Assembly (NCBI GenBank): GCA_021234155.1 | Contig: JAJEKV010000060.1 | Coordinates: 8,704,323 to 8,768,322 of the forward strand | Reading direction: 5' to 3' | From: Isoetes taiwanensis | Lineage: Eukaryota > Streptophyta > Lycopodiopsida > Isoetales > Isoetaceae | Length of the DNA stretch: 64,000 bases | Shown here: piece after piece, positions 12,387-23,003 of the stretch | Position numbering within the stretch: position 1 is the first letter of the stretch | Layout: each line of letters begins with the position of its first letter | The notes under the pieces: model-generated | What the model saw: only the letters and a program-made list of their open reading frames with translations | The model's database searches: none | What the model was told of the DNA's origin: nothing | Made by a program: the position numbers and the translations under genes

Positions 12387-13291
12387 GGCATTATATTTGA
12401 GAGCTTTCTCATAGGACACACGCTGCAGCTGCACAAGCAGCAGCCATTGAGGAGGTGGGTTGGCTGAACCTTTATGATTATTGATGTTCAATATTCTTTT
12501 CTCCGTTACAGGTGCTTCCTTTTCTCTTAGGAGACTTAGGTGAATTACATAATGAGAACATGGACAGACAGGTTGTCTTGAGTGTAGCAAATCAATATCG
12601 TACATTCATAACAGCTAAAAACAGGGAAATCTGATGCCTGTTGTCAATAGATAAGCTTGGCCCTACTCTCATTGACAGGTCATGTGCATGCATTTTGATA
12701 ATGCTGCTTATGGCATGTGTTGGTGAATGAACTCTGTCACTACAGGTTAACCTAACTAGAAAAATTCTTTACCTGCAGCTTGTTATACTTTATTTGATGG
12801 ATGTGTCTTTTCTGCCACTACCTTGTCAATTGTTGTTGTATATGGTGCAAATTTGATTTTAAACGGGAAAATGACTACTGGTTCATTGACGGCTTTCATC
12901 CTTTATAGCCTTATTATAGCCTTACAGGTTTGGTGTGCAATCAAGGTTTTACTTGTCATTAAGTCATGCATTTCAAAAGTATATGTGCTGAACGTTTTTC
13001 CTTTCTAGTTGTCATATCTCAATCATCAATTTCAAGTCTTTATACAACTTCAATGAAGGCAGCAGGCGCCAGGCCAGCAGGAGGATTTTTCAGCTTCTAG
13101 ACAGGTATAATCATTGCCGATGACCGGAGATAAATGTCTGCTGAGGTATGCAAATCTTACCTCATTACTCTAACTAGTCTCCACATGTTGATTGATTGTA
13201 GAATATCTATAGTGATACTTCTCCTGCAGAAATGCAGTTGAAGGAGGTCTGGTTTCCTTATTCTTCACGTCCAAGAGATTGGTTTCTTCAG
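12387..13291 (+). pseudogene. Captured ABCB half-transporter fragment (ABCB27/ALS1-TAP type), four exons with introns
   Basis: Four exon-like blocks lie in the order expected for the end of the transmembrane domain and the linker of a plant ABCB25/26/27-type half-transporter. Block a (12387-12454) reads ELSHRTHAAAAQAAAIEE, with one stop just before it, and ends at GAG|GTGGGT. Block b (12779-12927) reads TTLSIVVVYGANLILNGKMT then TGSLTAFILYSLIIAL, between CTGCAG and CAG|GTTTGG. Block c (13009-13104) reads SSISSLYTTSMKAAGA, then in a shifted frame ASRRIFQLLD, ending ACAG|GTATAA. Block d (13230-13291) reads EMQLKEVWFPYSSRP, ending TTCAG|GTGAG. In an intact gene these precede the Walker A domain, which is absent here. 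Introns are retained, so capture was at DNA level. Stops and a frameshift make it non-functional. Confidence 0.8.
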
Positions 13292-13729
13292 GTGAGTTAA
13301 CATTTCATTTAACTGGAAATGATACACCTTTGTTTTCCATCGTCGAACAATGGCATGGTCTCCATTTCCAAATGCGAAACTCAAGCTGCATAATTTATTC
13401 TTGTCCTTTAAGTTTCGGATCTTCTTTTAAGTTTTCCCTCAAACAACTTTTGAGCTCTTTCCAAACAAGTCTGATCTTATTGCAGAGAATCAAATTGTCC
13501 ATTTCAAATGTACAATCTATATAGCTTACATAAATTAGATGATTTAGCTTTATTTCTAACACAATTTATTTTATCTCTTTTGATCAGCATAATTTGTTTT
13601 ACCTGTGTTGATCTCTTATATTTGAAAAGCTTAAATTTGCTTATAGTGATATTTACTTCTTTGTGGTGGGTTGAACGGCAATATCAGGGTTCAAATCCCT
13701 GGGCCCATTTGGGCTATCTAATATACATT
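13292..13729. other. CACTA interior after the captured exons
   Basis: AT-rich sequence, possibly the continuation of the captured intron after the donor at 13291. No further exon of the transporter was found before the subterminal repeats begin. Confidence 0.4.
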
Positions 13730-14264
13730 GACATAAGGGCTGACTCTAATTTTGATGATAGGACTGCTCTAAATTTTGATGCTAGATCTGACTTTATGTT
13801 TGATGCAAAATCGACTCAATGTTGACTTTAATTTTGACACAATCTTGATGCTAATGCTGACTCCAACTCTGACGCCAATTCTGATGCTAATTCTGACTCC
13901 AATGCTAACGCCAATTCTGACTCTAATTTTGTGTCTAATTTTGATGCAAATCTGACTCAATATTAACTTTAATTTTGATGCAATATTGATGCTAATTCTG
14001 ACTCCGACTCTGATGCTAATTCTGACTCCAATGCTGATGCCAATTTTGACTCTAGTTCTGTGCCTAATTTTGATGCAAATTCTGACTCTAATCTTGATGC
14101 TAAATTCTAACGTTAATCCTGTCGTTTAAACGACAGAACGTAGAGTCAGTTGTAACGTCAGCTGTAATGTCAGTTAAAAGGTTTTCTCCCATTTTTTTCA
14201 GTTTAAGTTTATAACTAAGATCTGACTCTAAAACTGACTCTAATACCCCATTCCTCTTGTAGTG
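13730..14264. repeat. CACTA right subterminal array and TIR, with 18-bp palindrome
   Basis: Degenerate TGATGCTAATTCTGACTCCA words fill 13740-14110. A perfect palindrome CTGTCGTTTAAACGACAG lies at 14119-14136. Beyond it the repeat words appear in the opposite orientation (GTCAGTTGTAACGTCAG). The TIR ends in CTCTTGTAGTG at 14264. Confidence 0.88.
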
Positions 14265-14823
14265 CTTTGAGCATCCTGTGAGCTATGGCAGTGATTTGGA
14301 TAATGTCTACAAAAGCTCTCTTAAGCCAAATGATGGAAGGAGGTTGATTATTAATCACAACCCTGTTTCTATGTAGCCAGACAACCCAGCAGCTCAAAGT
14401 TCTTGTGGTACTCTCCAGTCTATCATTGGTATCCCAAAAACTAAGCAAATTTTGATCAGTAGGGGCTCCTTTATTAATCTGGGCAGACCAACTCCAAAAT
14501 TCAGTTAACCATGAACATGTGAAGACATGATTTGAAGTTTCCAGCTGTCCACACTGAGGGCATAAACCTGATACAGACTTATCAAATTTAGCTCTTTTTT
14601 TATTTGTTTGCAAACTTTGGTGTACTGCCAGCCACCTAAAGGCTTTAATTTTATTTGCAGAATAACTTGACCATCCTTGAGCACATATATCTGCAAGTTT
14701 GTCTTCATTACACTGCCATAGGGGACCTGCCTTGGATGGTTTATTTGGCACCAGAGCTTTGTAAATTTCTCTGACCGAATTCTCTTTTTCCCTGATAAGA
14801 GAATCAATCGTGGAACCACTCAT
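14265..14823 (-). pseudogene. LINE pol C-terminal zf-RVT region, interrupted by CACTA
   Basis: The minus frame from 14823 has FRWLAVHQSLQTNKKRAKF followed by CPQCGQLETSNHVFTCSWLT, the Cys/His zinc-binding module at the C-terminus of plant LINE pol. The frame passes through the CACTA junction at 14264/14265; residues from about EEWGI onward are transposon TIR, not LINE. It is separated from the upstream pol frame by stops near 14830-14880. Confidence 0.85.
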
Positions 14824-14884
14824 ATCCTATAATAAGATCGAGACTTTCAATAATATAGTTCCAAGTAATGGCTCATTAAGGTTA

Positions 14885-15997
14885 TCATCCATCCTCGAAC
14901 AATAAAGTTAAGATGTTACCGAACCATTCCTTATTATTCAAATGCCATGTACTTGAGTTGTTACTAAACTCATCATATCCTTCTATCCTGCTCATAACAA
15001 CCCTGAAAATTTCTTTGTCTAGTTCAGATCCGTTTGTCTTCTCTGCAAATTCCTCCCAAGACATCCATCTATCCTGTATTCTGAGATCCTCAAATGTTTT
15101 AATTCCATTCTTATGCCACTGCATATACTTCTGTGGGTGTTTCAAAGCAAGACAACCTATATTTTCTGGTGCAAAATCAGGGTGCCAAAAGAAATTCACC
15201 TCTTTACATGTAGCATCAATATTAGGAGGTCTATAGCACAATGATGCATTGTTCCAGGCCTCCAGCATCCTTTTAAGAATGTTAGAAGTACCTGGGCAAG
15301 GGGACAATTGGAAGAAAGCCAAGTCTGGAAGTTGATGTTTTAGAGTAGGATTCCTGAATCCAATATTTCACCAATTGTAAAGCAGGGGATGGCTTTGTGG
15401 CAAAAATTGCTTTCCATATCATTTTAGCTGCTAGTGCCTGAGCTTGAATGAACATGTCCTTACAGCCCATACCTCCTTCTTTTTTAGATTTAATTAGGTC
15501 TGCCCATGCCTCCTTGTGAGAGCCTTGCCATATAAATTTCCTTATTGCTGCCTCCATTTTATTGTAAGAGTTTTTGTCTCCAACTATAGCAGACGAGAAG
15601 TACACATGTGTGCTACTTATTACAGCATTTGCAATTTCAATTCTTCCTGCCAGAGATAATGAGGAGGTATACATGGACAACTTCTTCTTTATTCTGGTCA
15701 CAATGGGTTCCCATATACCCTGCAAAGAACTGTTAATTGACAAAGGAATTCCCAGGATACTTGTGGCAGAATTGGAGCTTAACACTTTGATCCCTTGTAG
15801 CATTGTATCTTGTGAGTCATAAATTATGGCACTCTTGTTTTTGTTTAGTCTGACTCCTGCAGCATCACCAAATTTATCCATAGCTGACAGAAAGTTTTCC
15901 AAACTCTTATCTTCTTTATCCAAAAATACAAAAGTATCGTCTGCATATTGCATCATAGTGAAGGGACCTTTATTATCTGGTAGCTGAAGGCTCTTGC
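14885..15997 (-). pseudogene. LINE reverse transcriptase, second half (YADD box to thumb)
   Basis: The minus frame from 15956 begins MMQYADDTFVFLDKE, the catalytic YxDD box, and continues through LNKNKSAIIY, ILGIPLSINS and the KFIWQG / KKEGGMGCKD thumb blocks to about 15282. An overlapping frame (15322-14885) carries the next part after a frameshift. Just upstream, at about 15985-15998, sequence jumps from NSARAF to LPDNKGPFTMMQYADD. The intervening RT block with the conserved QGxPLSP motif is missing, an internal deletion of perhaps 60 residues as judged from typical plant LINEs. The deletion abolishes activity. Confidence 0.85.
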
Positions 15998-16480
15998 TGA
16001 ATTTACATTAAAGCTCCAAACCTTTTGGTAGACATTGCTTGGAAGCCCAATATGTGTCATAGCTTTCTCTAAGAACTGCCAGCTTATTGTATCATATGCC
16101 CTTTTGAAATCCAACTTGAGTAACATACAATTTTGTCCTGATCTTTTGTTCCAATGCAGACCTTCAGCAGCTCCAATATAATTTTCCATTATATTCCTCT
16201 GAGGTAAAAAAGATGATTGGCAGGGATTAATTGTTGAGTGCAGAAACATTTTTAATCTGTTTGCCAATATCTTAGCTAAGACTTTGTAGCTTGTGTTTGT
16301 TAAAGAAATCGGTCTCCAGTCCCCAATCCCTTTTGGACAATCCACCTTTGGAATAAGTGTAATGTGTCCAGCATTTATGGATGGGTTGAGGCTAGTGGCT
16401 TTCCAAGAGCCTTGAAAAAAAGTTATCAAGTCATCTTTCATTATTTCCCAAAATTCCATAGAATTCGGGCTGGAATCCAT
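15998..16480 (-). pseudogene. LINE reverse transcriptase, first half
   Basis: The minus frame from 16480 contains GHITLIPKVDCPKGIGDWRP, SLTNTSYKVLAKILANRLK, then LKLDFKRAYDTISWQFL, the standard order of RT blocks up to the first catalytic Asp. It is linked to the endonuclease frame by a one-base frameshift near 16470, where KSPGPDGFQPEFY of the upstream frame meets SMEFWEIMKDDL of this one. Confidence 0.88.
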
Positions 16481-17897
16481 CTGGTCCAGGGCTTTTCCCA
16501 GCAGCCATAGATTTGAGAGTCTCCCAAATTTCTTTCTCTTGGGGAACTGCTAAAAGTTCATCATCTTTTAACTCCTCCTTAGCTTTAGGAATATTCTGAA
16601 AGAAATTATCAATCACTTTTTCATGTACTTGGTAATTCTGGAACATCTTCCTATATTCATCATGGAAAAAACCTTCTATTTCCTTTTGATCTTCAATGAC
16701 TTTCCTTCTGTCATCATTTACCTTCACAATAGCATTATTCAGGATTCTACTTTTTGCTGCCCTGGAGAAGAAAGTTGAACCTCCATTATCCATACCATTG
16801 ATGTATTTACATCTACTCCTTACTGCAAGTGATTTATCCTCTCTCTCTTCAATTGCCTTTACCTTTTTCTCAAACTCCTCCTCTTCTTGCTGTGCCAGTT
16901 TGTTATTCTTATCCTGAAAAAGTTTCTTTCTTATTTCACTAATCTTGAGATAAATCTCACATTTCTCTTTCCTCTTCTCTTTAATCCATTCTCTGCCCCA
17001 TCTTTTAATCCAGCCCTTGAATTCCTTCAGCCTAATGGTGAATGCTTTCATTGACTCAGTTTTTGGTAGAGGTGGCAAGGAACTATAGAAGATTTTGAAT
17101 TCATCACAAAATCTTTTGCATTTCAACAGTTCTGTGTTGAATTTGAATGGGATGTTCTGACCACCCTTACATGCAACCATCTTGTCATCTAGGTATTGTG
17201 GGATATGGTCAGAAATAGAATTCCCTGTGTCTCCAGTAACTATCATATTATCCCAGTTGAGCAGAGATTTATTGCAGAGATAGAATCTATCCAGCAGGCA
17301 GTATGTTCTATCATCTCCCTTTCTCTTATTACTCCAGGAATAAGTTTGAGATGAAGATGGGGGGATATATACACACTCAGTTATCAGCAAATCCCAAGCA
17401 GCAGATTCCCTTTTAGACATATTCAATTTCTTCCCTAACTTTTGATCCCATTGTGGTGTGTTATTGAAGTCACCTGCTATCAAGTAATTTTCCACTTGAT
17501 TGCCAACTATCCATTGTTTCATTTGAGTTCACTGATCAGCCCTTTCGTTTGGTTCAGTGGATGCATAGACATTGAAAATTCCCAATTTTTCTGCTCCTTT
17601 CTCTAAGACAGCTACAGTCCATCTCCCTGAGCTATGTGTGAATTTCTGACAGCAGCCAAAACCTTTCCAAGCCATACATATACCTCCCTTTGTCCCATCA
17701 GCTTGGGCATATACAGAGTCTCCATTGGGAATGATCCAAGACCCCAAGTGTTGGGATTCAAAACTTGGAAGTCTATGTTCCTGTAACAAAATAATGTCAG
17801 CTTTCATCTCCTTAAGAGCTATGAGTGCTCTCTTTCTTTTGAGGGGGCCCTTTATCCCCCTCATATTCCAAGTGACTATCCTCATTGAGCAGGGCAC
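16440..17897 (-). pseudogene. LINE AP-endonuclease domain and linker
   Basis: From 17894 the minus frame reads MRIVTWNMRGIKGPLKRKRA, then LKEMKADIILLQEHRL (catalytic Glu block). After an in-frame TGA at 17526-17528 the same frame continues with IAGDFNNTPQWDQ (GDFN block) and then RTYCLLDRFY and SDHIP (C-terminal SDH block). These are the signature blocks of the endonuclease that nicks target DNA for target-primed reverse transcription. A long charged linker (about 17000-16560) leads to the RT. The single stop is probably a CGA to TGA change. Confidence 0.88.
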
Positions 17898-18703
17898 TTA
17901 GTTCTAGCCTGAGACCTTAAGTTAAAGGCTGGGCTGTCAGCTGAGAACTGAACCTTTTTATTGCATTTTTTTATCATAGGAGTGTAGAATACCTCAAGAT
18001 CATTCTTTTTGGCAATCGACCCCTCCTTCTTATACTCAATTGGGTTTATTGGGTTTGATCCCAGACCATTTGATATCTTAGTCAGCACTACCTGGCCATC
18101 TAGACTTATTAGTCCACTGGATTTCTCCAGTCCTAGGCTAGATGGTGTTATAGGTCTGTGCTCATCATGGTCCACTTCACCCTGGCCTTTGACAGGACTT
18201 ATAGGAGTTAAAGTAGAGTCCATCATATTTAAATCATCTTCTTGATCAAATCTTTCTCCTATCCTCTCAGTGTCCATGGGCAGATCCTCCATTGGGGATT
18301 TTGTATAGAATTTAAACTTGTTTTCATACACTGTATTTGCTGGAGTTAAAAACTCAGTTGGGGTGGCAGGGACCCTCTCCCCATTTTCAATCTCTTGTTC
18401 TCTCTCCATTATGTCTAAGAGGATATCTCCCATATCAGGGCTCTGTGTAATTTTTCCAGGAGTGGAGAAATTAATGCTTTTAGGAGTTACTTCTTCATGG
18501 ATTTGAGAACCCTCTCCTTTGAGCAGAAGTGTACCCCCTGTGGAAAGATCTGAGTCAGAAGACTCAGGGTATGTATTGACTGGAGGAAATTCAGATTCCT
18601 GAATAGTAAGGGTATTTTTCCTGAGCTGATGAGCAGGTGTGACAACCATCTCCTTCTGTTCCAGGCAGATTACCCCTTTCCCTTTATGATCTTTCGGGTT
18701 CAA
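17882..18703 (-). CDS. LINE ORF1-like protein, acidic, unclassified
   Basis: This is an uninterrupted 273-codon frame directly upstream of the endonuclease start, overlapping it by 16 bp in another frame. The product is rich in Pro, Ser, Asp and Glu, with motifs such as STPGKITQSPDMGDIL. I see no RRM, CCHC knuckle or clear coiled coil, so the usual plant ORF1 signature is missing or lies in the adjacent frame at 19188-18751. Position makes a LINE ORF1 function likely; the biochemical role is unknown. Confidence 0.55.
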   Translation of the reverse strand: MNPKDHKGKGVICLEQKEMVVTPAHQLRKNTLTIQESEFPPVNTYPESSDSDLSTGGTLLLKGEGSQIHEEVTPKSINFSTPGKITQSPDMGDILLDIMEREQEIENGERVPATPTEFLTPANTVYENKFKFYTKSPMEDLPMDTERIGERFDQEDDLNMMDSTLTPISPVKGQGEVDHDEHRPITPSSLGLEKSSGLISLDGQVVLTKISNGLGSNPINPIEYKKEGSIAKKNDLEVFYTPMIKKCNKKVQFSADSPAFNLRSQARTKCPAQ

Positions 18704-18750
18704 TACTTCAGTAGGGCTTATTAAGTCTTTGGATTTGGCCTACTGGTTTG

Positions 18751-19188
18751 TTAAGGACCTTCATCATCATCATCCCTGTCACTTTTACTATTTTCTTCCT
18801 GGTCAGGTTGGATTTGCCTATGCTTTCTCTTGGGAGAAGAACTGGCCTCTGCTTTCTCATCGGGAATTTTATAATAATTCGAGAAGCTCTTCCAATTAAC
18901 AGCCTCCCCCTTTATATGCAGATAATAAGCCACTGCCCAGGTTCCAGGAGCCATTCCACCCCATGTATGTGGCTTCCCTGTAATTCTTTTGTAAATTTGC
19001 ATGAACTCTTTGTATTGTTCATTGCTCAGATTCTTCAACCTGTACAAGAAAACATATGCCTTAATTTTTCAGTTTGAACAAACATTTGGGGGAAAATACC
19101 TGTAGCCAGATTTATTTGGAACTCTGTCACCCCAAAGCTTCTTTAGATCTTCATGGGGCACAATCTCTTGTTTGAGGAGAAATTTCAT
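18751..19188 (-). CDS. Spliced small ORF at the LINE 5' end, unknown function
   Basis: Exon 1 runs 19188-19100 and begins MKFLLKQEIVPHEDLKKLWG. A 60-nt GT-AG intron (19099-19040, donor ACAG|GTATTT, acceptor TTGTACAG) is followed by exon 2, 19039-18751, containing LKNLSNEQYKEFMQIYKRIT and GGMAPGTWAVAYYLHI, ending in an acidic tail and a stop. Splicing keeps the frame (codon AG|G). The product would be about 125 aa. I do not recognise it. It could be part of the LINE ORF1 or a host-gene exon into which the LINE inserted. The intron is inferred from sites and frame only. Confidence 0.45.
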
Positions 19189-20746
19189 CGTGTAACCAGT
19201 GGCGTTCAATTATGACTCTACTAGGGTTCAATCGGTAAAAAACAGAAGAAGAGGTGATTATTCCTTGATTCAAAATGAGGGACAATGACGTGGCATAAAA
19301 TTCAAAATAACCGACGCTCATTAATTCGCACTCCCGCAAGCTCTGCTTCGGTATACACCACCCGATTCTACCACAAAGAAGGTGCCAAAATGTGGCGTCA
19401 AAATGCGTGTTTTTGATACACCACAGCGTGTTTTTACCCGGTGAGAACAACTAGACTTACATTTTCTATTCAAAGTCCCATAATATTGCCCCAAATAAAA
19501 CCGCACAGATAGTTGTGTAGAACTTGCATATTACATAGTAATATGGGTGACATCAATATGAGCAGTAGTGCTTCTAAAGGCAGACTTTGCATTGCACCAA
19601 TTTCGAAATCTATAAACTGGAAAGGTATTGCATGGCCTTATCCACTGTGTAGGGCCATCAACTAGAGCACTTAGGGGATTGTCATGTACGTGCAGTTAGT
19701 GAAACCATTTCAGTCACTGGTACATAAAAGCAGGGTTTTAGAGTCAATCGCACATGTCTTTTTCGACATCTTACCTCCATGAATAGACCATCAACAACCA
19801 ATGAAGATACATGTTCCAGCAAAGGGATTGGTTCTCGAAGCTCTCTACATGCCACTCCACCACCATCAATCTATTTACTGGATACAAATGCCAGTAAAAA
19901 TGCATTAAGAAATAGATATGAAAGAGATGTTGCATATCCGGATAGTGTTGCATGGTATATTTGTTAAATCTTTCATTAGCAACAAGTTTACATTTACTCC
20001 TATTCAACCCCACCATAATTGACAGGATTGTCCTCTGGGTATATTTGAGAAATATTGTTGCTTAAGAACTTGCTGAAGACGCCAATATTATGTTGACGCT
20101 CACCATTTTGCATGAAGGGACTTCAGGTTTCCAATAAGATTTTCTGATGTCTGCTGCCAAGTCTGCTGCTATGGGTTCAAGACATATTTGTTCAAAATCG
20201 AATATGTGGCTCTTCTAGCATTTCTAATTTGAGCACAGAGATTTGATGGTGGACTATGCTATTCCAGATAAACTATCTTGCTGCCCAATTTTCTTACTAT
20301 AATAAGTTACACTTAGCTTATATTGTTAGTTGCCTTCGCTAGCAATATAATGTATAGTGTATGTACTTGTTTCAATTTTGTCACAGCTTGATGAAGCTCA
20401 GACATCTGTATAGGACTGTTTTGGATGTCATTTGTCGTTTATGTTGCACCTATTTTAGCTTTATAGTATGTTGTGCTAACTTCTTCAACTGGTTCTATGC
20501 ATTTTCTCTAGTTTGGTAATGATTCATAATGACCTTGTGTATCACTAAATAGATTGGATAGCCAAATTGGTATTTTCAAAGGTGAATGTCCTACTCTCAC
20601 AACGAGAGATATTAATATAGCAGTTAGCCATTACCATGATCCACATACTTCACGTAATGCTATAATCTTGATGATCTCATAGGCAAGACAAACATGTATT
20701 TTGGCGTCTGAGTAGAAATCCAAGCAAAAATATATTCTAGTTCAAC
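19189..20746. other. No gene seen
   Basis: 19189-19450 may be LINE leader. The remainder is AT-rich intergenic DNA; open frames at 19771-20016 and nearby show no family signature. Confidence 0.4.
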
Positions 20747-21590
20747 ACGTATTTCCTTGGAACTATCGTTCTTCTTCATCGTTCCTGAACTTTATAGCAT
20801 CTAAACTATTTCTAAATTATTTAAACTATCTATTAGTGGTGTTTATAATGGTAGAGGTTTTTGAACCCACACTCATAATATTAATGTCATGTAAGATCAG
20901 CGTTTTTAAATACAACTTTCTTCTAAGAAATGTATAAACAGTTCCTGGATTCTTGCACCAGTTTGCAATAAATTATTGTTTCTTGGTACCCACTAGACAA
21001 ACTAGTGTGTTGCAGATCTGAATTGAAGGATGTACACCATCACAGTCTCTCAGGTTTTATCCATAGATTCGTCTATACCTATTGCCAAAACACAAAGCTT
21101 CCTTTAACAAAGCCATTTGCCATTCCAGTTATAGAATGTGATAAAAGCAGGATTTCTTTTAGTTGAGAAAATCACCTAGTTACTTACAGAATTCTCTTGA
21201 CCATAATAGTATACAAGAGAAATTGCAAAGCAAGCTTTGTGAGGCTTCTAACTGGCCTTGCCATTGAGTTTCTTGGAATTGATTTGAATCTTTGGTCATA
21301 GTTGGTGATGGATAGAACTTTTTAGGGAAAACTACCAAAATACCCTTACGAGTTTGTGTAATTACCAAAATACCCTTATGAGTTTCAAAATTACCAAAAT
21401 GCCCTTACACACCTACTATACACAAGGGCATTTTGGTAATTTTGAAACTCATAAGGGCATTTTGATAATCACACAAACCCATAGGGGTAGTTTGGTAGTT
21501 TTCCCAACTTTTTAAACTAGTTTAAATTTTAATAAATCTGTGAGTTGGATGACATTCTAGTAAACAATTTTACTTGTTGCTATTGTTTTT
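20747..21590 (+). repeat. Duplicated block D, left copy (contains a MITE)
   Basis: This sequence matches the reverse complement of 26838-28596 along its length, for example TTCTTGCACCAGTTTGCAAT and GGCAAGGCCAGTTAGAAGCC on the opposite strand. It lacks a segment of about 1.1 kb present in the right copy at 27143-28265, and has the 181-bp MITE that the right copy lacks. No coding sequence is apparent. Confidence 0.85.
21316..21514. mobile_element. MULE-type MITE (181 bp, 21325-21505) with 9-bp target duplication
   Basis: An almost complete hairpin: GGGAAAACTACCAAAATACC at the left end and its inverted counterpart ending GGTAGTTTTCCC at 21505, with arms of about 80 bp. The 9-bp AACTTTTTA at 21316-21324 is repeated at 21506-21514. 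The paralogous block at 26838-28596 has an uninterrupted site (its reverse complement reads ATAGAACTTTTCAAACTAG), proving an insertion. A 9-bp duplication with long TIRs points to Mutator-like elements. Confidence 0.9.
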
Positions 21591-23003
21591 GCTCCGCCAT
21601 CCCTTGTATTTATGTCTAGCTTTTATAATGTGATGTGGTAAGTCGGCTCTAAGCTATTCAAACTTAGCTAGTTAATTACTTAATTTTCACATTTATAGAT
21701 AGTCGTTTAAGTTTTATGCAGATCATTGTAAAAGATATAATCGTGATATCAATGAGTTAGTGTATGTTCCAAATCTAATGTTGAGGGAAGGCCTCATGTT
21801 GGAAGCATATATCTTGATCAATTGTGCATCTACATTGCTTTTTAGCATTTAGTTGTAACGGCCATTTGTTGGATATACTTTTTTATATTGACATATTATC
21901 TGATGCTGTGGCAATTGTTGGTTTGTGATGTGTCGTATCCCTCCTACATAGCCTTGGCCTTATTTTCATCAACCATACCATCCAGCGATAAGTAGCATGT
22001 GAAACCATTCACTTCTACAAATATCATTTGCACGAAGATATAAAATGGCAATGTACCCATATAGGTCCTCGACCAACAAGGATGCCAATCTACAAGAAAT
22101 TATCGGCAAATATTGACATTCATTGTCGCAATGGGAAGTAAACATTCTGCAAATGTTCCATGATATCCTCTGGACTCCAACAAAGAAGTCACCTTGAAAG
22201 AGTGCTGACGAGAGCTAATTGGATATGGTAAGCCTTGCAAGACAACATACAAATTTGAGACACTGGTTCACTTGTATGATGAATGTAAGACGATTGCTAT
22301 ATGAATATTCTAAAACTTCTTAAGTTATTTCAAACTTTAAGCTCAATAAATAAAGGGTTGTTAAAAGATAATTTTAAACTTCAATTTATAATGAACGACC
22401 ATATATGCCCAACTAGGCATTCTAAACCATATTTGATTAACTGTTAAATTTAATCATTACAAAAAGCCCAACAAAGTTGGGCACTTTTTCTAGTAAAAAT
22501 GTAAAATTATTTAAGAATCCCCATGGTTAATAACAAAGATATAATAATGGGTCCGCATATTTACTTGCATGACACACTATAAAATTTAATGGTGGAATCA
22601 TGGACTAACTAGAGTGAATATTTACCACATCATAGACCATTGGCTTTCATTATATTACTTGACCTACTTTTATCGTGCAATACCGAGTTTGACTTTCCCA
22701 TTCAAACATTTTCCCTAGAAAAACGGTCATAATTTCATCTAGTATGTTGCATCTCTAGCAATTTCTTTATTTGAAGGGCTCCTAACTAACATAGGCCAAT
22801 TGTCCAAAGGTTTAGTTGACAACAACACATAAGTTTAGCACACAATTGCTGCAATTCATGAGTTTAATGTAGAAACATAGTTTTTATATTGTCATGAGAG
22901 TGAAAGAGTTTTCGTTCATGTACATAAAATTTAATATGAAACATAGTCCCAATTTTCAGAACATGACTGTCTTCCCTTTTCTGCCCAAAACCTGCATTTG
23001 TCT
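21591..23003. other. No gene seen
   Basis: AT-rich intergenic DNA downstream of the B3 gene. No open frame or repeat I can support. Confidence 0.4.

Larger units (their letters stand above)
4272..14264. mobile_element. CACTA (En/Spm) DNA transposon, complete ends, 9,993 bp, with captured gene fragments
   Basis: The left end reads CACTACAAGAGAAAAGGGG and the reverse complement of the right end reads CACTACAAGAGGAATGGGG, the classic CACTACAAGAA-type terminal inverted repeat. The inverted similarity continues into TAGTAGAGTCAG versus TATTAGAGTCAG. A 3-bp CTT duplication flanks the element. Both ends carry long arrays of TCTGACTCTAA/GTCAG words, the subterminal repeats bound by TNPA-like proteins in En/Spm. 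Inside are a decayed TNP2-type transposase remnant (minus strand), several local repeats, and ABCB-transporter exons. The transposase is broken, so the copy is non-autonomous. It is inserted in a minus-strand LINE. Confidence 0.92.
14265..19188 (-). mobile_element. LINE (plant L1 type), 5' and coding part, split by the CACTA
   Basis: On the minus strand, from high to low coordinate, come ORF1-like sequence, an AP-endonuclease domain, reverse transcriptase and a C-terminal zinc-binding (zf-RVT) region, the order of plant L1 LINEs. The last domain is cut at 14265 by the CACTA end; the rest and the poly(A) are at 4271-3525. Counting both halves the element is at least 5.7 kb, a normal length. 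The exact 5' end is uncertain: I count from the ATG at 19188, and leader sequence may extend to about 19450. Damage is light but disabling: one stop in the endonuclease, a frameshift in the RT and an internal RT deletion. Confidence 0.88.

Noticed and set aside
13685-13705. GGGTTCAAATCCCTGG, like a tRNA T-arm
   Set aside because: No acceptor, D or anticodon stems around it. Similar GGTTCAAATCC strings at about 27811 and 2310 also lack a cloverleaf.
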